A stretch of DNA of 64,000 nt from Bifidobacterium stellenboschense (GTDB taxonomy: Bacteria; Actinomycetota; Actinomycetes; Actinomycetales; Bifidobacteriaceae), in the NCBI RefSeq assembly GCF_000741785.1, contig NZ_JGZP01000002.1, positions 21,716 through 85,715 of the forward strand. Reading direction: 5' to 3'. Position 1 is the stretch's first letter. Each line of letters opens with the position of its first letter. The notes beneath the pieces were generated by a model. That model ran no database searches and had not been told where the DNA came from. It saw only the letters and a program-made list of their open reading frames with translations. The translations under genes were made by a program, and so were the position numbers. Shown one piece after another: positions 1-9,883 of the stretch.

Positions 1-723
1 ATCGGATTCGACGCCGTCGTAGTCGATGATGTCGAGGTCGAGCGTGCGGCTCGACCAGTGGGTTTCGCGCGTGCGGCCATGGTCGCGTTCGATGCGCTGA
101 AGCGCGTCGAGCAGCGTGCGCGCTTCGAGCGTGGTCGTCGCCTCGACCACCGCGTTGAGGAAGTCGGGAGTGCCGTCCGCCATGCCCCATGCGGCGGTGC
201 GGTAGAGCGGCGAGACGCCGGTGACTTGCGTGCCGTCGAGCGCGTCGATGCGGCGCACCGCGTCGCGCATCGTCGCCGCGACGTCGCCCTGATTGCCGCC
301 GAGCGCGATGACGACGCGATGCGACGCAGACGCGCCGGCACCGTCCGCCACGCCGTTCCCGGCGACTTCGCGTGAACGCGTGATGCTCACGGCGACGTCG
401 TCGAACGGCACGGTGATCGGCGCGTGCGGCTTGTGCACGGTCACGTCGACCGTGCGGATCGGTTCGATGGCGAGCAGTCTGTCGGCGATATCCTGCGCGA
501 GCTTCTCGATGAGGTCGACGTGGTCGCCTTCGATGACGGCGACGATCGCCTTGGCGGCGCGACCGTAGTCGACGGTGTCGCCGAGTGCGTCGGAGCGGCC
601 TGCGGCGGCGAGGTCGAGGTGAAGGGTCACGTCGACGACGAACGGCTGCGCGCGCTCGTGTTCGAAGTCGAGCACGCCGTGCGTCCCGTTCGCCCGCACG
701 CCGGTCAGAGTGATCGTATCCAT
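1..723 (-). CDS. folB-folK: Bifunctional dihydroneopterin aldolase / HPPK (FolB-FolK fusion), 3' end outside window
   Basis: Translating leftward from the ATG at 723 gives an open frame running off the window edge (241 codons visible). Residues 1 to about 120 look like dihydroneopterin aldolase, starting MDTITLTGVRANGTHGV and including a YGRAAKAI segment. From about residue 140 the chain turns into HPPK (FolK), with VVIALGGNQGD, a TGVSPLYRTAAWG segment and a RTLDLDIIDYDG motif. The two enzymes make and then pyrophosphorylate 6-hydroxymethyl-dihydropterin in folate synthesis. Fusion of these two activities is known in actinobacteria. It follows folP by 24 bases and closes the folE-folP-folBK set of a leftward operon. 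The missing part should be only the C-terminal end of FolK. Confidence 0.9.
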   Translation of the reverse strand, partial: MDTITLTGVRANGTHGVLDFEHERAQPFVVDVTLHLDLAAAGRSDALGDTVDYGRAAKAIVAVIEGDHVDLIEKLAQDIADRLLAIEPIRTVDVTVHKPHAPITVPFDDVAVSITRSREVAGNGVADGAGASASHRVVIALGGNQGDVAATMRDAVRRIDALDGTQVTGVSPLYRTAAWGMADGTPDFLNAVVEATTTLEARTLLDALQRIERDHGRTRETHWSSRTLDLDIIDYDGVESD

Positions 724-747
724 GAGGCTCCTTTGCGTTCCTACGTC

Positions 748-1632
748 TCAGTTCGCGTATTCGCGCCACGTGTCGCCGACGGCGACGGCGGCGCGGCTGC
801 GCGCCACGTCGTGGACGCGCACCGCCCACGCGCCGTGTTCCGCGCACAGGGCGCTGAACGCGGCGGTGGCGTCGTCGCGCGCAGCCATCGTGACGTCCGT
901 GAATCCCGCCTTGTCGAGAATCGCGGTGACGAAACGTTTACGCGACTGGCCGATGAGCACCGGGTATCCGGTCGCACGGAACCGGTCGAGTCCGGCGAGC
1001 AGCGGCAGGTTGTGCGCGATGCCGGGCTTGGAGAATCCGAGACCCGGATCGATGATGATGCGTTCGGGGGCGACGCCGGCGGCAAGCACCGCGTCGACCT
1101 GACGCATGAGCTCATCGTGTACATCCTGCAAGACGCCATGCTCGTAGTGCGAGGTGTCGGCGTCGGGGGCGCCGGTCTTGGAGCCGGCGAGCCAGCCGCG
1201 CCAATGCTGGACGATGTACAGGCAGTCGTGGTCGGCGACGACGTGCGGCAGTTCCGTGTCGAGCGTGCCGCCGGACACGTCGTTGATGATCTGCGCACCA
1301 CCGTCGAGCGCCGCCGCGGCGACCGAGGCGCGCGTCGTGTCGATGGACAGCGTCGCGCCGGCGGGGATGAGCGCCTCGACCGCGCCGGTGATGCGCCTGA
1401 GCTCATCCTCCTCGCTGACGCGCTTCGCGCCGGGACGCGTCGATTCGGCGCCGATGTCGATGATGTCCGCGCCGGCGGCCATCATCGCGCGGCCGTGGTC
1501 GGCGGCGGCGCGCGGATCGAGCCAGAGGCCGCCGTCCGAGAACGAGTCCTCGGTGATGTTGAGCACGCCCATGACGAGCGTATGCGTGGCGTCGTGTAGC
1601 GCTTTGAGATCGGTTGCGGAATCGGTTGCCAT
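748..1632 (-). CDS. folP: Dihydropteroate synthase
   Basis: This 294-residue protein matches the normal length of DHPS, the sulfonamide target that joins pterin pyrophosphate to p-aminobenzoate. The N-terminal signature VMGVLNITEDSFSDGG is followed by the second pterin-binding signature IIDIGAESTRPGA, then a barrel with SIDTTRASVA, IINDVSGG, IIIDPGLGFSK, LIGQSRKRF and a terminal VRVHDVA. It lies between folE and folBK on the same strand. The upstream folP-folE gap carries a head-to-head pair of the palindromic repeats seen throughout this window, so folP either reads through that structure or is transcribed from its own promoter inside it. Confidence 0.95.
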   Translation of the reverse strand: MATDSATDLKALHDATHTLVMGVLNITEDSFSDGGLWLDPRAAADHGRAMMAAGADIIDIGAESTRPGAKRVSEEDELRRITGAVEALIPAGATLSIDTTRASVAAAALDGGAQIINDVSGGTLDTELPHVVADHDCLYIVQHWRGWLAGSKTGAPDADTSHYEHGVLQDVHDELMRQVDAVLAAGVAPERIIIDPGLGFSKPGIAHNLPLLAGLDRFRATGYPVLIGQSRKRFVTAILDKAGFTDVTMAARDDATAAFSALCAEHGAWAVRVHDVARSRAAVAVGDTWREYAN

Positions 1633-1639
1633 GTGATTA

Positions 1640-1748
1640 CCCCCTCAGTCCCGCCCCGCAGGACAGCTCCCCCTCCAAGGGGAGCAACATTAAATATTCC
1701 GCTCCCCCTTGAGGGGGAGCTGGCGGCCGCAGGCCGACTGAGGGGGTG
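1640..1748. repeat. Head-to-head pair of GC-rich palindromic repeats
   Basis: The folP-folE gap holds two oppositely oriented copies of the window-wide repeat, at about 1640-1685 and 1701-1748. Each copy has a C-run/G-run hairpin (CTCCCCCTT..GAGGGGGAG) and a second arm ending in GACTGAGGGGG. They are separated by an AT-rich spacer (TTAAATATT). The arrangement resembles the BIME/REP pairs of enterobacteria, though the sequence is unrelated. Confidence 0.8.
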
Positions 1749-1769
1749 TACCGCAACCCCCGGAACCGC

Positions 1770-2588
1770 CTAGCGGCTCATGATGAGGCTCATGGCCTCG
1801 GCGCGGGTGGCGGGGTTGCGCAGCAGCCCCCGCACCGCGGACGTGACCGTGCGCGCCTCGGATTTCCTCACGCCGCGCATCGACATGCACAGGTGCTCAC
1901 ATTCGGTGACGACGATCACGCCGCGCGCGCCCGCGTATTCGACGAGTGCGTCGGCGATCTGCTGGGTGAGACGCTCCTGCACCTGCGGCCGGCGCGCGTA
2001 CACTTCGACGAGCCGGGCGAGCTTGCTCAACCCCATGACCCCGTCCTTGGCGGGGATGTACCCGACGTGGGCGACGCCATGGAACGGCAGCAGATGATGC
2101 TCGCACACCGAATACAGTTCGATGTTCTTGACGAGCACGAGCTCGTCGGTGTCCACGTCGAAATGCCTCTCAAGCACCTGTTCGGGCGAGGCGGAGAGTC
2201 CGGCGAACAGTTCGCGTCCGGCGCGGGCGATGCGGTCCGGCGTCTCGACGAGACCTTCGCGGTCCGGGTCCTCGCCGATCGCCTGGAGGAACAGGCGCAC
2301 GGCCCTGCGCACGCCGTCCTCGTCGTAGGCGGGGCGGTCGCCGTCGCCGCGCGTCTGGCCGGCGGCGACGTGATCGCGCGGCGACTGCGGCAGCGAGACC
2401 TGCAGGGCGGAACCGTCCTGCGAGGCGCGGGACTGCACCTGCGCGGGGGCGCCGGGACCGCCATGGCCGGCATGATGCGGACGGGACTGCACCATGCCCG
2501 GCTTGCGGGAGACGTCGCCGGCGTTCGCGTTCTCGCGGACCAGCGACGGCGAATCCGGCAGGGAGATGTTCTGCGCGTGTCGTGCCAT
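1770..2588 (-). CDS. folE: GTP cyclohydrolase I
   Basis: FolE opens GTP to dihydroneopterin triphosphate, the first step of folate synthesis. The zinc and active-site region shows [10 protein letters not shown] and [12 protein letters not shown], with [20 protein letters not shown] between them. The protein is 272 residues, against roughly 190-220 in most bacteria. The first 85 or so residues form a low-complexity extension rich in Gln, Ser, Gly and Pro, and the conserved domain starts near [20 protein letters not shown]. The ATG at 2588 lies three bases after the ftsH stop and has a GGGGAG ribosome-binding site inside the end of ftsH. This supports the long start and tight translational coupling. 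Confidence 0.94.
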   Translation of the reverse strand: MARHAQNISLPDSPSLVRENANAGDVSRKPGMVQSRPHHAGHGGPGAPAQVQSRASQDGSALQVSLPQSPRDHVAAGQTRGDGDRPAYDEDGVRRAVRLFLQAIGEDPDREGLVETPDRIARAGRELFAGLSASPEQVLERHFDVDTDELVLVKNIELYSVCEHHLLPFHGVAHVGYIPAKDGVMGLSKLARLVEVYARRPQVQERLTQQIADALVEYAGARGVIVVTECEHLCMSMRGVRKSEARTVTSAVRGLLRNPATRAEAMSLIMSR

Positions 2589-2591
2589 CGG

Positions 2592-4694
2592 TCACTCCCC
2601 CGGCTTCATGCCGACCGAACGCTTGAGCGATTCGGGGATCTCGACGGGCGGCAGGTCGGAGTCGGGGCGACGTTCGTCGGACAGCCATACCGGGCGGACC
2701 GGCGCCTTGCGGATCGGCGCGAAGATCGCGGCGAGCTCCTTCTCGTTCAGCGTCTCCTTGACGAGCAGCTGGCGCACGAGCTCGTCGAGGATGTCACGGT
2801 TCTCGTTGATGATGTTCCACGCCTCGGTGTGCGCGGTCTCGACGAGCTTGAGCACCTCCTCGTCGATGACTTCGGCGGTGCGGTTCGAGTAGTTGTGCGG
2901 CGCGAGGCTGCCCAGATCGCCGCTCTGGTCCTCGTCGTCCGCCCACTTGATCGCGCCGAGCTTCGTGGAGAAGCCGTACTGGGTGATCATCGTGCGGGCG
3001 ATGTTCGTCGCCTTCTCGATGTCGTTGGAGGCGCCGGTGGTCGGATCGTGGAAGACGACCTCCTCGGCGGTGCGGCCGCCCATCGCGTACGCCATCTGGT
3101 CGAGCAGCTGGTTGCGCGACTGCGAGTAGCGGTCGGAGGTGGGCATGACGGCCGTGTAGCCGAGCGCGCGGCCTCGCGGCAGGATCGTCACCTTGGTGAC
3201 CGGATCCGTGTTGTGCAGCGCGGCGGCGACGAGCGCGTGGCCGCCCTCATGGTAGGCGGTGTTGCGCAGCTCGTCGAGGGCCATGCCCTTCGACTTGCGC
3301 TTCGGACCGGCCTGGACGCGGTCGATGGCCTCGTCGATGGCGCGGTTGTCGATGAGCTGGGCGCCGGCGCGGGCGCACAGCAGGGCCGCCTCGTTGAGCA
3401 CGTTGGCCAGATCGGCGCCGGTGAAGCCCGGCGTGCGCACGGCCACCATGTGCAGGTCGACGTCCGGGACGAACGGCTTGCCCTTCGCATGCACCTTGAG
3501 GATCGCCTCGCGGCCTTCGAGGTCCGGTGCGGCGACGCCCACCTGACGGTCGAAGCGGCCCGGGCGCAGCAGGGCCGGGTCGAGCACGTCGGGACGGTTC
3601 GTCGCGGCGATGATGATGAGGTTCGTGTCGTTGTCGAAACCATCCATCTCGACGAGCAGCTGGTTGAGCGTCTGCTCGCGCTCGTCATGCCCGCCGGACA
3701 TGCCGGAGCCGCGCTTGCGGCCGACCGCGTCGATCTCGTCGATGAAGATGATCGCCGGGGCGTTCTTCTTCGCCTCGTCGAACAGGTCGCGCACGCGGGA
3801 GGCGCCGAGGCCGACGAACATCTCGACGAAGTCGGAGCCGGCCATCGCATAGAACGGCACGCCCGCCTCGCCGGCGATGGCGCGCGCGAGCAGCGTCTTG
3901 CCGGTGCCGGGAGGACCGTACAGGAGCACGCCTCGCGGGATGCGCGCGCCGAGCGCCTTGTACTTGGACGGGTCCTTGAGGAAGTCCTTGATCTCCTCGA
4001 CCTCGGCGAGCGCCTCGTCCTCGCCGGCCACGTCGGAGAACTTCGTGGTCGGGGTTTGGCCTTCGAGCAGCTTGCCGTTGTTCTTCTTGCCGCCCATGCC
4101 GAGCATGCCGCCGGCGCCGCCCATGCGGCTCATCAGCCACCAGAACAGCGCGAAGAAGATGATGAACGGCAGGATCGAGGTGATGAGGTAGCTCATCATG
4201 CTGGTCTGCTCGATGTCCGCGCTCCAACCCTTCGACGGGTCGGCCTTCTGGACGGCCTTGAGGATATCCTGCCCCTGGGCGAACGTGTAGTAGAACTGGA
4301 CCTTGTCGCCGTAGTTGTGGTTCTTGCCGGTGTCCGGGTCCTTCTTGTTGTAGTCGCCCTTGAGTTCGAGCGTGACCTTCTGCTTGTTGTCGACGATCTT
4401 CGCGTAGGTCACCTGGCCGTTGTTGAGCAGCTGCAGGCCGTCCTTGGTGTCGATGGTCTGCGCGCCGGTGCCGGCGAACATCTGGAACATCATCGCGATG
4501 AGCACCACGACGACGGCGCCCCACAGCCACGGGGACTGCCAGAACGGCTTGTCGCCGCCCTTGCGGTTCGGCTTGTCGCCCTTGCCGCCCTTGTTCCCGT
4601 TGTTGCCGTTGTCGTTCCCACGGCGGAACGGATTGTTGAACGGGTTGCCGTTGCCGCCGTTGTTCGGCTGCCCGGGCCCCTGGGGGAAAGTCAT
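2592..4694 (-). CDS. ftsH: ATP-dependent zinc metalloprotease FtsH
   Basis: FtsH is the membrane-anchored AAA+ protease that removes damaged membrane proteins and short-lived regulators. The 700-residue product starts with a Pro/Asn/Gly/Lys-rich cytosolic tail. Two membrane segments follow, near residues 58-78 and 165-188, flanking an extracytoplasmic domain. Next come Walker A GPPGTGKT (about 257-264), Walker [11 protein letters not shown], the second region of homology [20 protein letters not shown], and the HEGGH zinc site near residue 480. The start overlaps the stop of hpt by four bases (ATGA), so the two are coupled. The hpt-ftsH-folE order is classical for high-GC Gram-positives. Confidence 0.97.
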   Translation of the reverse strand: MTFPQGPGQPNNGGNGNPFNNPFRRGNDNGNNGNKGGKGDKPNRKGGDKPFWQSPWLWGAVVVVLIAMMFQMFAGTGAQTIDTKDGLQLLNNGQVTYAKIVDNKQKVTLELKGDYNKKDPDTGKNHNYGDKVQFYYTFAQGQDILKAVQKADPSKGWSADIEQTSMMSYLITSILPFIIFFALFWWLMSRMGGAGGMLGMGGKKNNGKLLEGQTPTTKFSDVAGEDEALAEVEEIKDFLKDPSKYKALGARIPRGVLLYGPPGTGKTLLARAIAGEAGVPFYAMAGSDFVEMFVGLGASRVRDLFDEAKKNAPAIIFIDEIDAVGRKRGSGMSGGHDEREQTLNQLLVEMDGFDNDTNLIIIAATNRPDVLDPALLRPGRFDRQVGVAAPDLEGREAILKVHAKGKPFVPDVDLHMVAVRTPGFTGADLANVLNEAALLCARAGAQLIDNRAIDEAIDRVQAGPKRKSKGMALDELRNTAYHEGGHALVAAALHNTDPVTKVTILPRGRALGYTAVMPTSDRYSQSRNQLLDQMAYAMGGRTAEEVVFHDPTTGASNDIEKATNIARTMITQYGFSTKLGAIKWADDEDQSGDLGSLAPHNYSNRTAEVIDEEVLKLVETAHTEAWNIINENRDILDELVRQLLVKETLNEKELAAIFAPIRKAPVRPVWLSDERRPDSDLPPVEIPESLKRSVGMKPGE

Positions 4695-5254
4695 GCCTGT
4701 TCTCCTTGATACACTGCCGGCTTGAGCACGGCGATCGAGTCGAGGTTGCGGTACCGCTCGTCATAGTCGAGACCGAAGCCGACGACGAACTCGTCCGGGA
4801 TCTCCAGTCCCTTGTACTTCACATCCACGTCCACTTCGCGGCGGGCGGGCTTCTCCAGCAGGGCGAAGATCTCCACCGAGGCGGCCCCGCGCCGCTTCAG
4901 CTCCTCGACCAGCCAAGCCAGCGTACGGCCTGAATCAACGATATCCTCCACGATGAGAATGTGCCGACCGCGAACATCGGTCGACAGATCCTGACGGATC
5001 GTCACGGTGCCGCTGGAAACGGTGCCCGATCCGTAGCTGGACAGGCTCATGAAGTCGATCTGGCAGGGGATGGACAGCGCCTGCGAGAACGAGGCGAGCG
5101 TGTTCACCGCCCCCTTGAGCACGGCGACGAGCAACGGGTCCTTCCCCCGGTAGTCCTCGCTCGCCTGCGCCGCGGCATGCTCGATGATGGCGTGGATCTT
5201 CTCTGCACTGACCAGCTCGTGGTCGATGTCGTCTTGTACGTCAGCGATTCGCAT
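4691..5254 (-). CDS. hpt: Hypoxanthine phosphoribosyltransferase
   Basis: The enzyme salvages hypoxanthine or guanine with PRPP. The 13-residue PRPP loop is visible as ILIVEDIVDSGRTL, and the C-terminal FVVGFGLDYDERYRNL motif is typical of bacterial HPRT. I chose the ATG at 5254 (MRIADVQDD), which has GGGGTG just upstream. An in-frame ATG at 5263 would add three residues. The stop overlaps the ftsH start. In many actinobacteria tilS lies immediately upstream of hpt. Here the dacB stop is only 55 bases away, so no tilS fits. Confidence 0.94.
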   Translation of the reverse strand: MRIADVQDDIDHELVSAEKIHAIIEHAAAQASEDYRGKDPLLVAVLKGAVNTLASFSQALSIPCQIDFMSLSSYGSGTVSSGTVTIRQDLSTDVRGRHILIVEDIVDSGRTLAWLVEELKRRGAASVEIFALLEKPARREVDVDVKYKGLEIPDEFVVGFGLDYDERYRNLDSIAVLKPAVYQGEQA

Positions 5255-5309
5255 GCACCCCATCTTGGCACACGCGAATGACGTGTTTCTTAGCAGAAAC
5301 TGGGAGAAT

Positions 5310-6749
5310 TCAGAGTTTCGTCAGGGAGGCGGCGAACGCGTCGAGCGCCCGGTTCGCCAGCGCGCCGTTCTCCGGATCGTTGACGATCGCGGCGAACGTG
5401 ACCACGCCGCCGCCCGCGCGCGACGCGTTGCCGGCGAGCGCGCGCACGTCGCCGAGCGCGCCGGTCTTCACGCGCAGCAGACCGCGCGCCGCATCGTCGC
5501 TCACACGGTTCTTCACCGTGCCGACGAGTCCGGGCAGCGCCATGCCTTCGGACGCGGCCGCCGCGCCGCCGTCCGGGTCGACGTACTTCGACTGCACCTG
5601 GGCGAGCGTCGTCACGGTGAGCGTCGTGCCGGGCGCGAGACCCGAGCAGCTGGTCATGGTGAGGCCGTCGGTGTTCACGCCGTGGTCGGCGAGCACCTTG
5701 GCGACCGCCTTGACGTCGCCGTCGATCGAATTGCCGGTGCCGAGCTTCAGCGCGGTGAGACGGCCGAACAGTTCGGCGAGCGTGTTGTCGGAGTGGCGCA
5801 TCATGAACGCCATGACCTCGTTGAGCGGCGCGGAGCTCACCTTGGCGAGGCGCGCGGAGTCGGTCGCGCCGGACGTGTCGGTCGAATCGGAGACCTGGAT
5901 GCCCTGCGCGGCGAGCAGCGTCTTGAACGTGGCGGCCACGTCGGCCGCCGTGTTCTGGGAGAGCATCGGATACTCCTCGAAATCGTCGGCGTCCTCCGCG
6001 TTGAGGCCGCTCCAGTCGCGGCCGCCGTCGATCGCCATCGACGAGATCGGCGTGTAGTAGCGGTTCTCGTCGTTGTTCTCCTCGATGCCGGCGGGCGTGC
6101 GGTCGTCGCCGAACAGCGTGTCGTCGGCGGCGAGCGCGACCGACGTGACGCCCTTCGCCTTCAGCGCGTCGCCGGTCTCGCGCGCGAGCGTCGCGAGACC
6201 GGCGCGGCCGTTGACGTGGCTTTCGTCGTTCTCCCCCGCGCCGAGCAGCATGTCGCCGCCGCCCTTGAGCACGACGGTGGGCGCGTCGGACGCGTGGGTG
6301 AGGTAGGTCGTGGTGTCGAGCGTCGAGCCCATTTCCAGCGTGCTCGCGGCGGCGAACGCGGTGAGCGTCTTCGTCGTCGACGCCGGCTGGCGGGGCGTCG
6401 ACGACTCGTGTTCGGCGACCACGTTCCCCTTCGCGTCGGCGATGACGACGGAATAGTTGTCGCCGACGCCCTCCGCCTCGCCGAGCGTCTTGATGAGCGC
6501 CTCCGCCTGCGACTTGTCGATCGCCTTGCCCGCGTCGGCGTCGCCCGCGACCGTGCCGGCAGCGATGGTCGACGCCGGATCGGGGTAGGCGCGCGTCTCG
6601 ACGGGCGCGAGGGTGAGCAGGCCGGGCGCGACGTCGGCCACGTCGGCGGCCGTGTAGCCGACGCACGCGGCGAGCGTGAGCGCGACCGACGTCGCGCACA
6701 CGGCGACGCGACGGGACTTGCGGACGACGGTGGACTGGGTTTCGTTCAT
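5310..6749 (-). CDS. dacB: D-alanyl-D-alanine carboxypeptidase/endopeptidase (PBP4 class)
   Basis: This is a 479-residue class C-type low-molecular-weight penicillin-binding protein that trims or cuts peptidoglycan stem peptides outside the membrane. The catalytic triad of motifs is visible: SxxK as STTK (S124-K127), SxN as SDN in MMRHSDNTLAE, and KTG as RVKTGALGDV. The N-terminus has basic residues followed by a hydrophobic stretch ending LTLAAC, which fits either a signal anchor or a lipobox with the Cys at 29. It heads the leftward operon that continues into hpt, with a 55-base gap. A palindromic-repeat cluster lies upstream of its promoter region. Confidence 0.9.
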   Translation of the reverse strand: MNETQSTVVRKSRRVAVCATSVALTLAACVGYTAADVADVAPGLLTLAPVETRAYPDPASTIAAGTVAGDADAGKAIDKSQAEALIKTLGEAEGVGDNYSVVIADAKGNVVAEHESSTPRQPASTTKTLTAFAAASTLEMGSTLDTTTYLTHASDAPTVVLKGGGDMLLGAGENDESHVNGRAGLATLARETGDALKAKGVTSVALAADDTLFGDDRTPAGIEENNDENRYYTPISSMAIDGGRDWSGLNAEDADDFEEYPMLSQNTAADVAATFKTLLAAQGIQVSDSTDTSGATDSARLAKVSSAPLNEVMAFMMRHSDNTLAELFGRLTALKLGTGNSIDGDVKAVAKVLADHGVNTDGLTMTSCSGLAPGTTLTVTTLAQVQSKYVDPDGGAAAASEGMALPGLVGTVKNRVSDDAARGLLRVKTGALGDVRALAGNASRAGGGVVTFAAIVNDPENGALANRALDAFAASLTKL

Positions 6750-6798
6750 ATCTCACCTTTATAGCAATACGGACCGGCCTGTGGCCGGACAATACCAT

Positions 6799-6948
6799 CG
6801 CCCCGCCGGCGGGGGCTGTCGGCGAAGCCGACTGGGGGTGGTCACGACAAGCGCACCCGACGACCACCCTCCGGCGCTACGCGCCACCTCCCGCCAGCGG
6901 GAGGAGACATGAGCCGGCGGTGCTTCCTGGCAGCGGGAGGAGATATGG
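6799..6948. repeat. Cluster of GC-rich palindromic repeats
   Basis: One copy runs rightward at about 6799-6842 (CCCCGCCGGCGGGGGCTGTC then CGACTGGGGGTGGT). A second, inverted copy lies at about 6861-6905 and ends CTCCCGCCAGCGGGAGG. Further half-copies (GGCAGCGGGAGGAG, CCCCGCCGAAGGCGGG) follow up to 6963. It fills the gap between the GT2 gene stop and the dacB start. Confidence 0.8.
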
Positions 6949-6970
6949 CCCCGCCGAAGGCGGGTCGGTA

Positions 6971-8203
6971 TCAGCCTTTATGTTGAATCGGCTTCCATTG
7001 GGCTTTGGAGAAGATGGCCTGGAAGGAGATGGGGACGTAGGAGAGCATGTAGATCGGGAACGCGAGCACGTAGGCGAACAGCTCCTTGTTGGTCGCGCCG
7101 ATCTGGCCGCGTTCCGCCACAATCGTCAGTCCGGCGAGCGCCATCATGCCGAGGACGGACAGGACGATGCCGTTCGACCATCCGGTGAGCGCGCCCAGCT
7201 GGCTGGACCAGGAGACGAATCCGAACGCGGCGAACAGCACGCCGAGGATCATGCGGATCACGCCGAGCACGGTGAACGGGCACAGCAGCAGCGTGAAGTC
7301 GACGGCGGAGAAGTCGCGTTCGCGCACCGCGCGGCGGATCAGCGACGGGCCGTAGTATCGGAACACCTGCAGGAACCCCTTGCTCCAGCGCAGGCGCTGC
7401 CGCCAGCTCTGCGCGAACGTGACCGGCTGCTCGTCGTAGAGGACGGCGCTGCCGCAGTAGCCGACGCGGTCGCCGTGCAGCACCGAATCCATCGTGAATT
7501 CGAGATCCTCGGTGAGCAGGTGGAACTTCCAGCCCTTGTTGCGTTTCATGACCTCCTTGGAGAACATGAATCCGGTGCCGCCCACGTGGCAGCTGGAGCC
7601 GAACAGCATGCGCGAGTTGTTGAGGAATCGCGATTCGCGGATGAACCACAGCGCGGAGCCGGAGGAGACCCAGTTGTCGTTGAGGTTCACCGAGTTGCGG
7701 TAGGAGGTGAGGATGCGGAAGCCCGACTGGAACGCCTTGTTCATCTCCTCGAAGTAGTGCTTGTCGAGCTTGTTGTCCGCATCGAACACGAAGTACGCGT
7801 CATAGGTGTCGGCGAGGCCCTCGTCGACCATGTGGTCGAGCAGGTAGGTGAGGGCGTAGCCTTTGCCGATGAGCTTATCGTTGTGGCGTTCGACCACGTG
7901 GCATCCCATCGCGCGCACCACGTCGGCCGTGTCGTCGGTGCAGTTGTCGGCGACGAGCCAGATGTCGATGAGTTCGCGCGGGTACGTCTGCGCGTGGATG
8001 CAGTCGATGAGGTTGCCGATGACCTTCGACTCGTTGCGCGCGGAGATGAGCACCGCGTAGCGCTTGTCCATCGGCGCGTCCGGGAAGCGGACCGGCTTGG
8101 AGAACAGGGAGATGACGATGCACGCCCCCTGATAGATCATGCCGGCGCCGCCGACGATGACGAGCAGGATATCGAGTACGGTGAGCAGGACCATCAGCGC
8201 CAC
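6971..8203 (-). CDS. Membrane-bound family-2 glycosyltransferase (processive type)
   Basis: A 410-residue GT2 enzyme of the cellulose/hyaluronan-synthase-like group, likely making or extending an envelope polysaccharide; the sugar cannot be told from sequence. An N-terminal membrane segment (about 4-32) precedes the GT-A fold, which shows VLISARNES, the metal-binding VFDADN, the TEDLEF catalytic-base motif and QRLRWSKG of processive enzymes. Three or four membrane segments follow from about residue 300, ending in QAIFSKAQWKPIQHKG. Its start lies inside the 3' end of the permease gene (10-base overlap), so the two are co-transcribed and probably coupled. Confidence 0.85.
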   Translation of the reverse strand: MALMVLLTVLDILLVIVGGAGMIYQGACIVISLFSKPVRFPDAPMDKRYAVLISARNESKVIGNLIDCIHAQTYPRELIDIWLVADNCTDDTADVVRAMGCHVVERHNDKLIGKGYALTYLLDHMVDEGLADTYDAYFVFDADNKLDKHYFEEMNKAFQSGFRILTSYRNSVNLNDNWVSSGSALWFIRESRFLNNSRMLFGSSCHVGGTGFMFSKEVMKRNKGWKFHLLTEDLEFTMDSVLHGDRVGYCGSAVLYDEQPVTFAQSWRQRLRWSKGFLQVFRYYGPSLIRRAVRERDFSAVDFTLLLCPFTVLGVIRMILGVLFAAFGFVSWSSQLGALTGWSNGIVLSVLGMMALAGLTIVAERGQIGATNKELFAYVLAFPIYMLSYVPISFQAIFSKAQWKPIQHKG

Positions 8204-9741
8204 CTCGCACGCGGGTTGTCGGGGATATCGGACGTGTCGGATGTGCCGGTTCCGTCGGACGTACCGGAATCGTCGGACGTACCGGCATCCGCATCGTCCG
8301 TGCCTTTCAGACCGGTCTTCAGTCCGGTCGCGGCGTTGCGTTTCAGCACGCCTTGCGGGATCGCCACGGTCGCGGCGTCGCCGGCGTCGCCCGCGCGACC
8401 GTCGGCGCCGTCGTGCGGGATCGCGTAGATCTCCTCCTGCAGACGGCGAATCTCGTCGTTCATCGGCACGCGGCTCGTCGACCCCTTCGCCGCGCGCGGC
8501 ATGTGCTCGCCGATCGGGTGCAGCACGTGCTCGTTGAACGCCTCGGACGCCGCGACCACCTTCGACTTGCGTCCGACCGGATCGTTCATCAGCGGCGAAT
8601 CGACCAGCTCGTAGCGGCGCGTGTACACGCGGAAGATCGTCTGCAGCGAGGCGGTGACCGGCAGCGCGAGGAACGCGCCGAGCGCGCCGAACAGCGAGCC
8701 GAACGCGAGGACGGAGAGGAACGCGATCGCCTCATTGATGTCCATCGTGCGGCGGGAGATGATCGGCGACAGCAGCAGGTTCTCGATCTGCTGGTACACG
8801 ATGATGAACACGAGCACGGCGACCGCGTACGTCCACCCGCGGTTGCCCCACGCGAACAGGACGGGCAGCGCGCCGCCGATGTACGTGCCGACCGTCGGGA
8901 TGAACTGGGAGACCACGCCGCAGAAGAGCGCGAGCGGCAGCCAGTAGGGCACGTCGAGTATTTCGAGGAAGATCGCCGTGCAGGTGGCGTTGATCAGCGC
9001 GAGGATCGAACGGGAGAACAGGAACGAGGAGATCTGGTCCTGGGCGACCGTCCACACGAGCAGGAAGCGCTTCTGCATGCCCGGTGCCATCCACTGGCAG
9101 AACGAGCGGCGCAGCTTCGGGCCGGCGGCGGAGATGTAGTAGGTGGTCATCACGACGGTGAGCAGCTGCAGCAGGAACGAGAACATGCCGCCGACCGTGC
9201 TGATCGCGGTGCCGGCGAAATCGCTCACCCACGAGGTCTGGAAGTTCTTGAGCAGATCCGACTTCATCAGCTCCGAGCCCAGATTGTCCATGTCCGGAAC
9301 GTCGACCGAGAACTGGTCGATGACGAACGAGCGGATCTGCTCGTAGGTGGCGGGGATGCCGTAGATCATGGCGAGCATCTGCTGGAGGAACATGCTGCCG
9401 AACAGGGAGAGCAGCACGCCGATGACGAGCGCCACCGTGAGCAGGCCCACCAGCGAGGCGAAACTGCGCTTCCAGCCGTGCTTGACCAGCGCGACGACCA
9501 TCGGCTCGATGGCGAGCGCGAGGAAGAACGAGATGACGATGTCGAGCACCAGATAGTCGATCCTGCCCCACGACCGCCAGCAGAAGGAGAACGCGATGAT
9601 GGCGATGGCCACGTAGAGCAGCGCGCGGCTGAACCATTCCGGCGGCTTGCGCGGATCCCCCTTCGACGGGAAGAGGGTGCCGAAATCCCACCGCTGTTCG
9701 GCATCCTCGTCTGAGGTATGGTCACGCACGCTTTGATTCAT
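8194..9741 (-). CDS. AI-2E family transporter (PerM/TqsA-type permease)
   Basis: The start MNQSVRDHTSDED at 9741 gives 515 residues. The frame stays open further upstream, but that part runs into the divergent promoter region and lacks conserved character. Seven to eight membrane segments are visible, with the family's late motifs SQFIPTVGTYIGGALPVL, VYQQIENLLLSPIISRR and AFGSLFGALGAFLALPV. Such proteins are described as autoinducer-2 exporters or ion/H+ antiporters; the substrate here is unknown. The C-terminal tail is cytosolic and ends in a Gly-Thr-Ser-Asp repeat encoded by short tandem repeats at 8221-8290. The gene overlaps the downstream glycosyltransferase. Confidence 0.85.
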   Translation of the reverse strand: MNQSVRDHTSDEDAEQRWDFGTLFPSKGDPRKPPEWFSRALLYVAIAIIAFSFCWRSWGRIDYLVLDIVISFFLALAIEPMVVALVKHGWKRSFASLVGLLTVALVIGVLLSLFGSMFLQQMLAMIYGIPATYEQIRSFVIDQFSVDVPDMDNLGSELMKSDLLKNFQTSWVSDFAGTAISTVGGMFSFLLQLLTVVMTTYYISAAGPKLRRSFCQWMAPGMQKRFLLVWTVAQDQISSFLFSRSILALINATCTAIFLEILDVPYWLPLALFCGVVSQFIPTVGTYIGGALPVLFAWGNRGWTYAVAVLVFIIVYQQIENLLLSPIISRRTMDINEAIAFLSVLAFGSLFGALGAFLALPVTASLQTIFRVYTRRYELVDSPLMNDPVGRKSKVVAASEAFNEHVLHPIGEHMPRAAKGSTSRVPMNDEIRRLQEEIYAIPHDGADGRAGDAGDAATVAIPQGVLKRNAATGLKTGLKGTDDADAGTSDDSGTSDGTGTSDTSDIPDNPRARWR

Positions 9742-9883
9742 GGCTCCCCATTGTAGCGACGGGGGTGATTGGCGGGAATCGTCCGCATCGCCCGCATCGT
9801 TCACCCGATGTTCGCTTTCGGGCGGCGTGTATGGGCCCTGCGCGCGGGGGCCGTGTATGGCGGCGGCACTATCCTTGGTCTTC

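Noticed and set aside
1746..4709. A 987-codon open frame on the plus strand opposite folE and ftsH
   Set aside because: Antisense shadow. folE and ftsH carry unmistakable catalytic motifs on the other strand.
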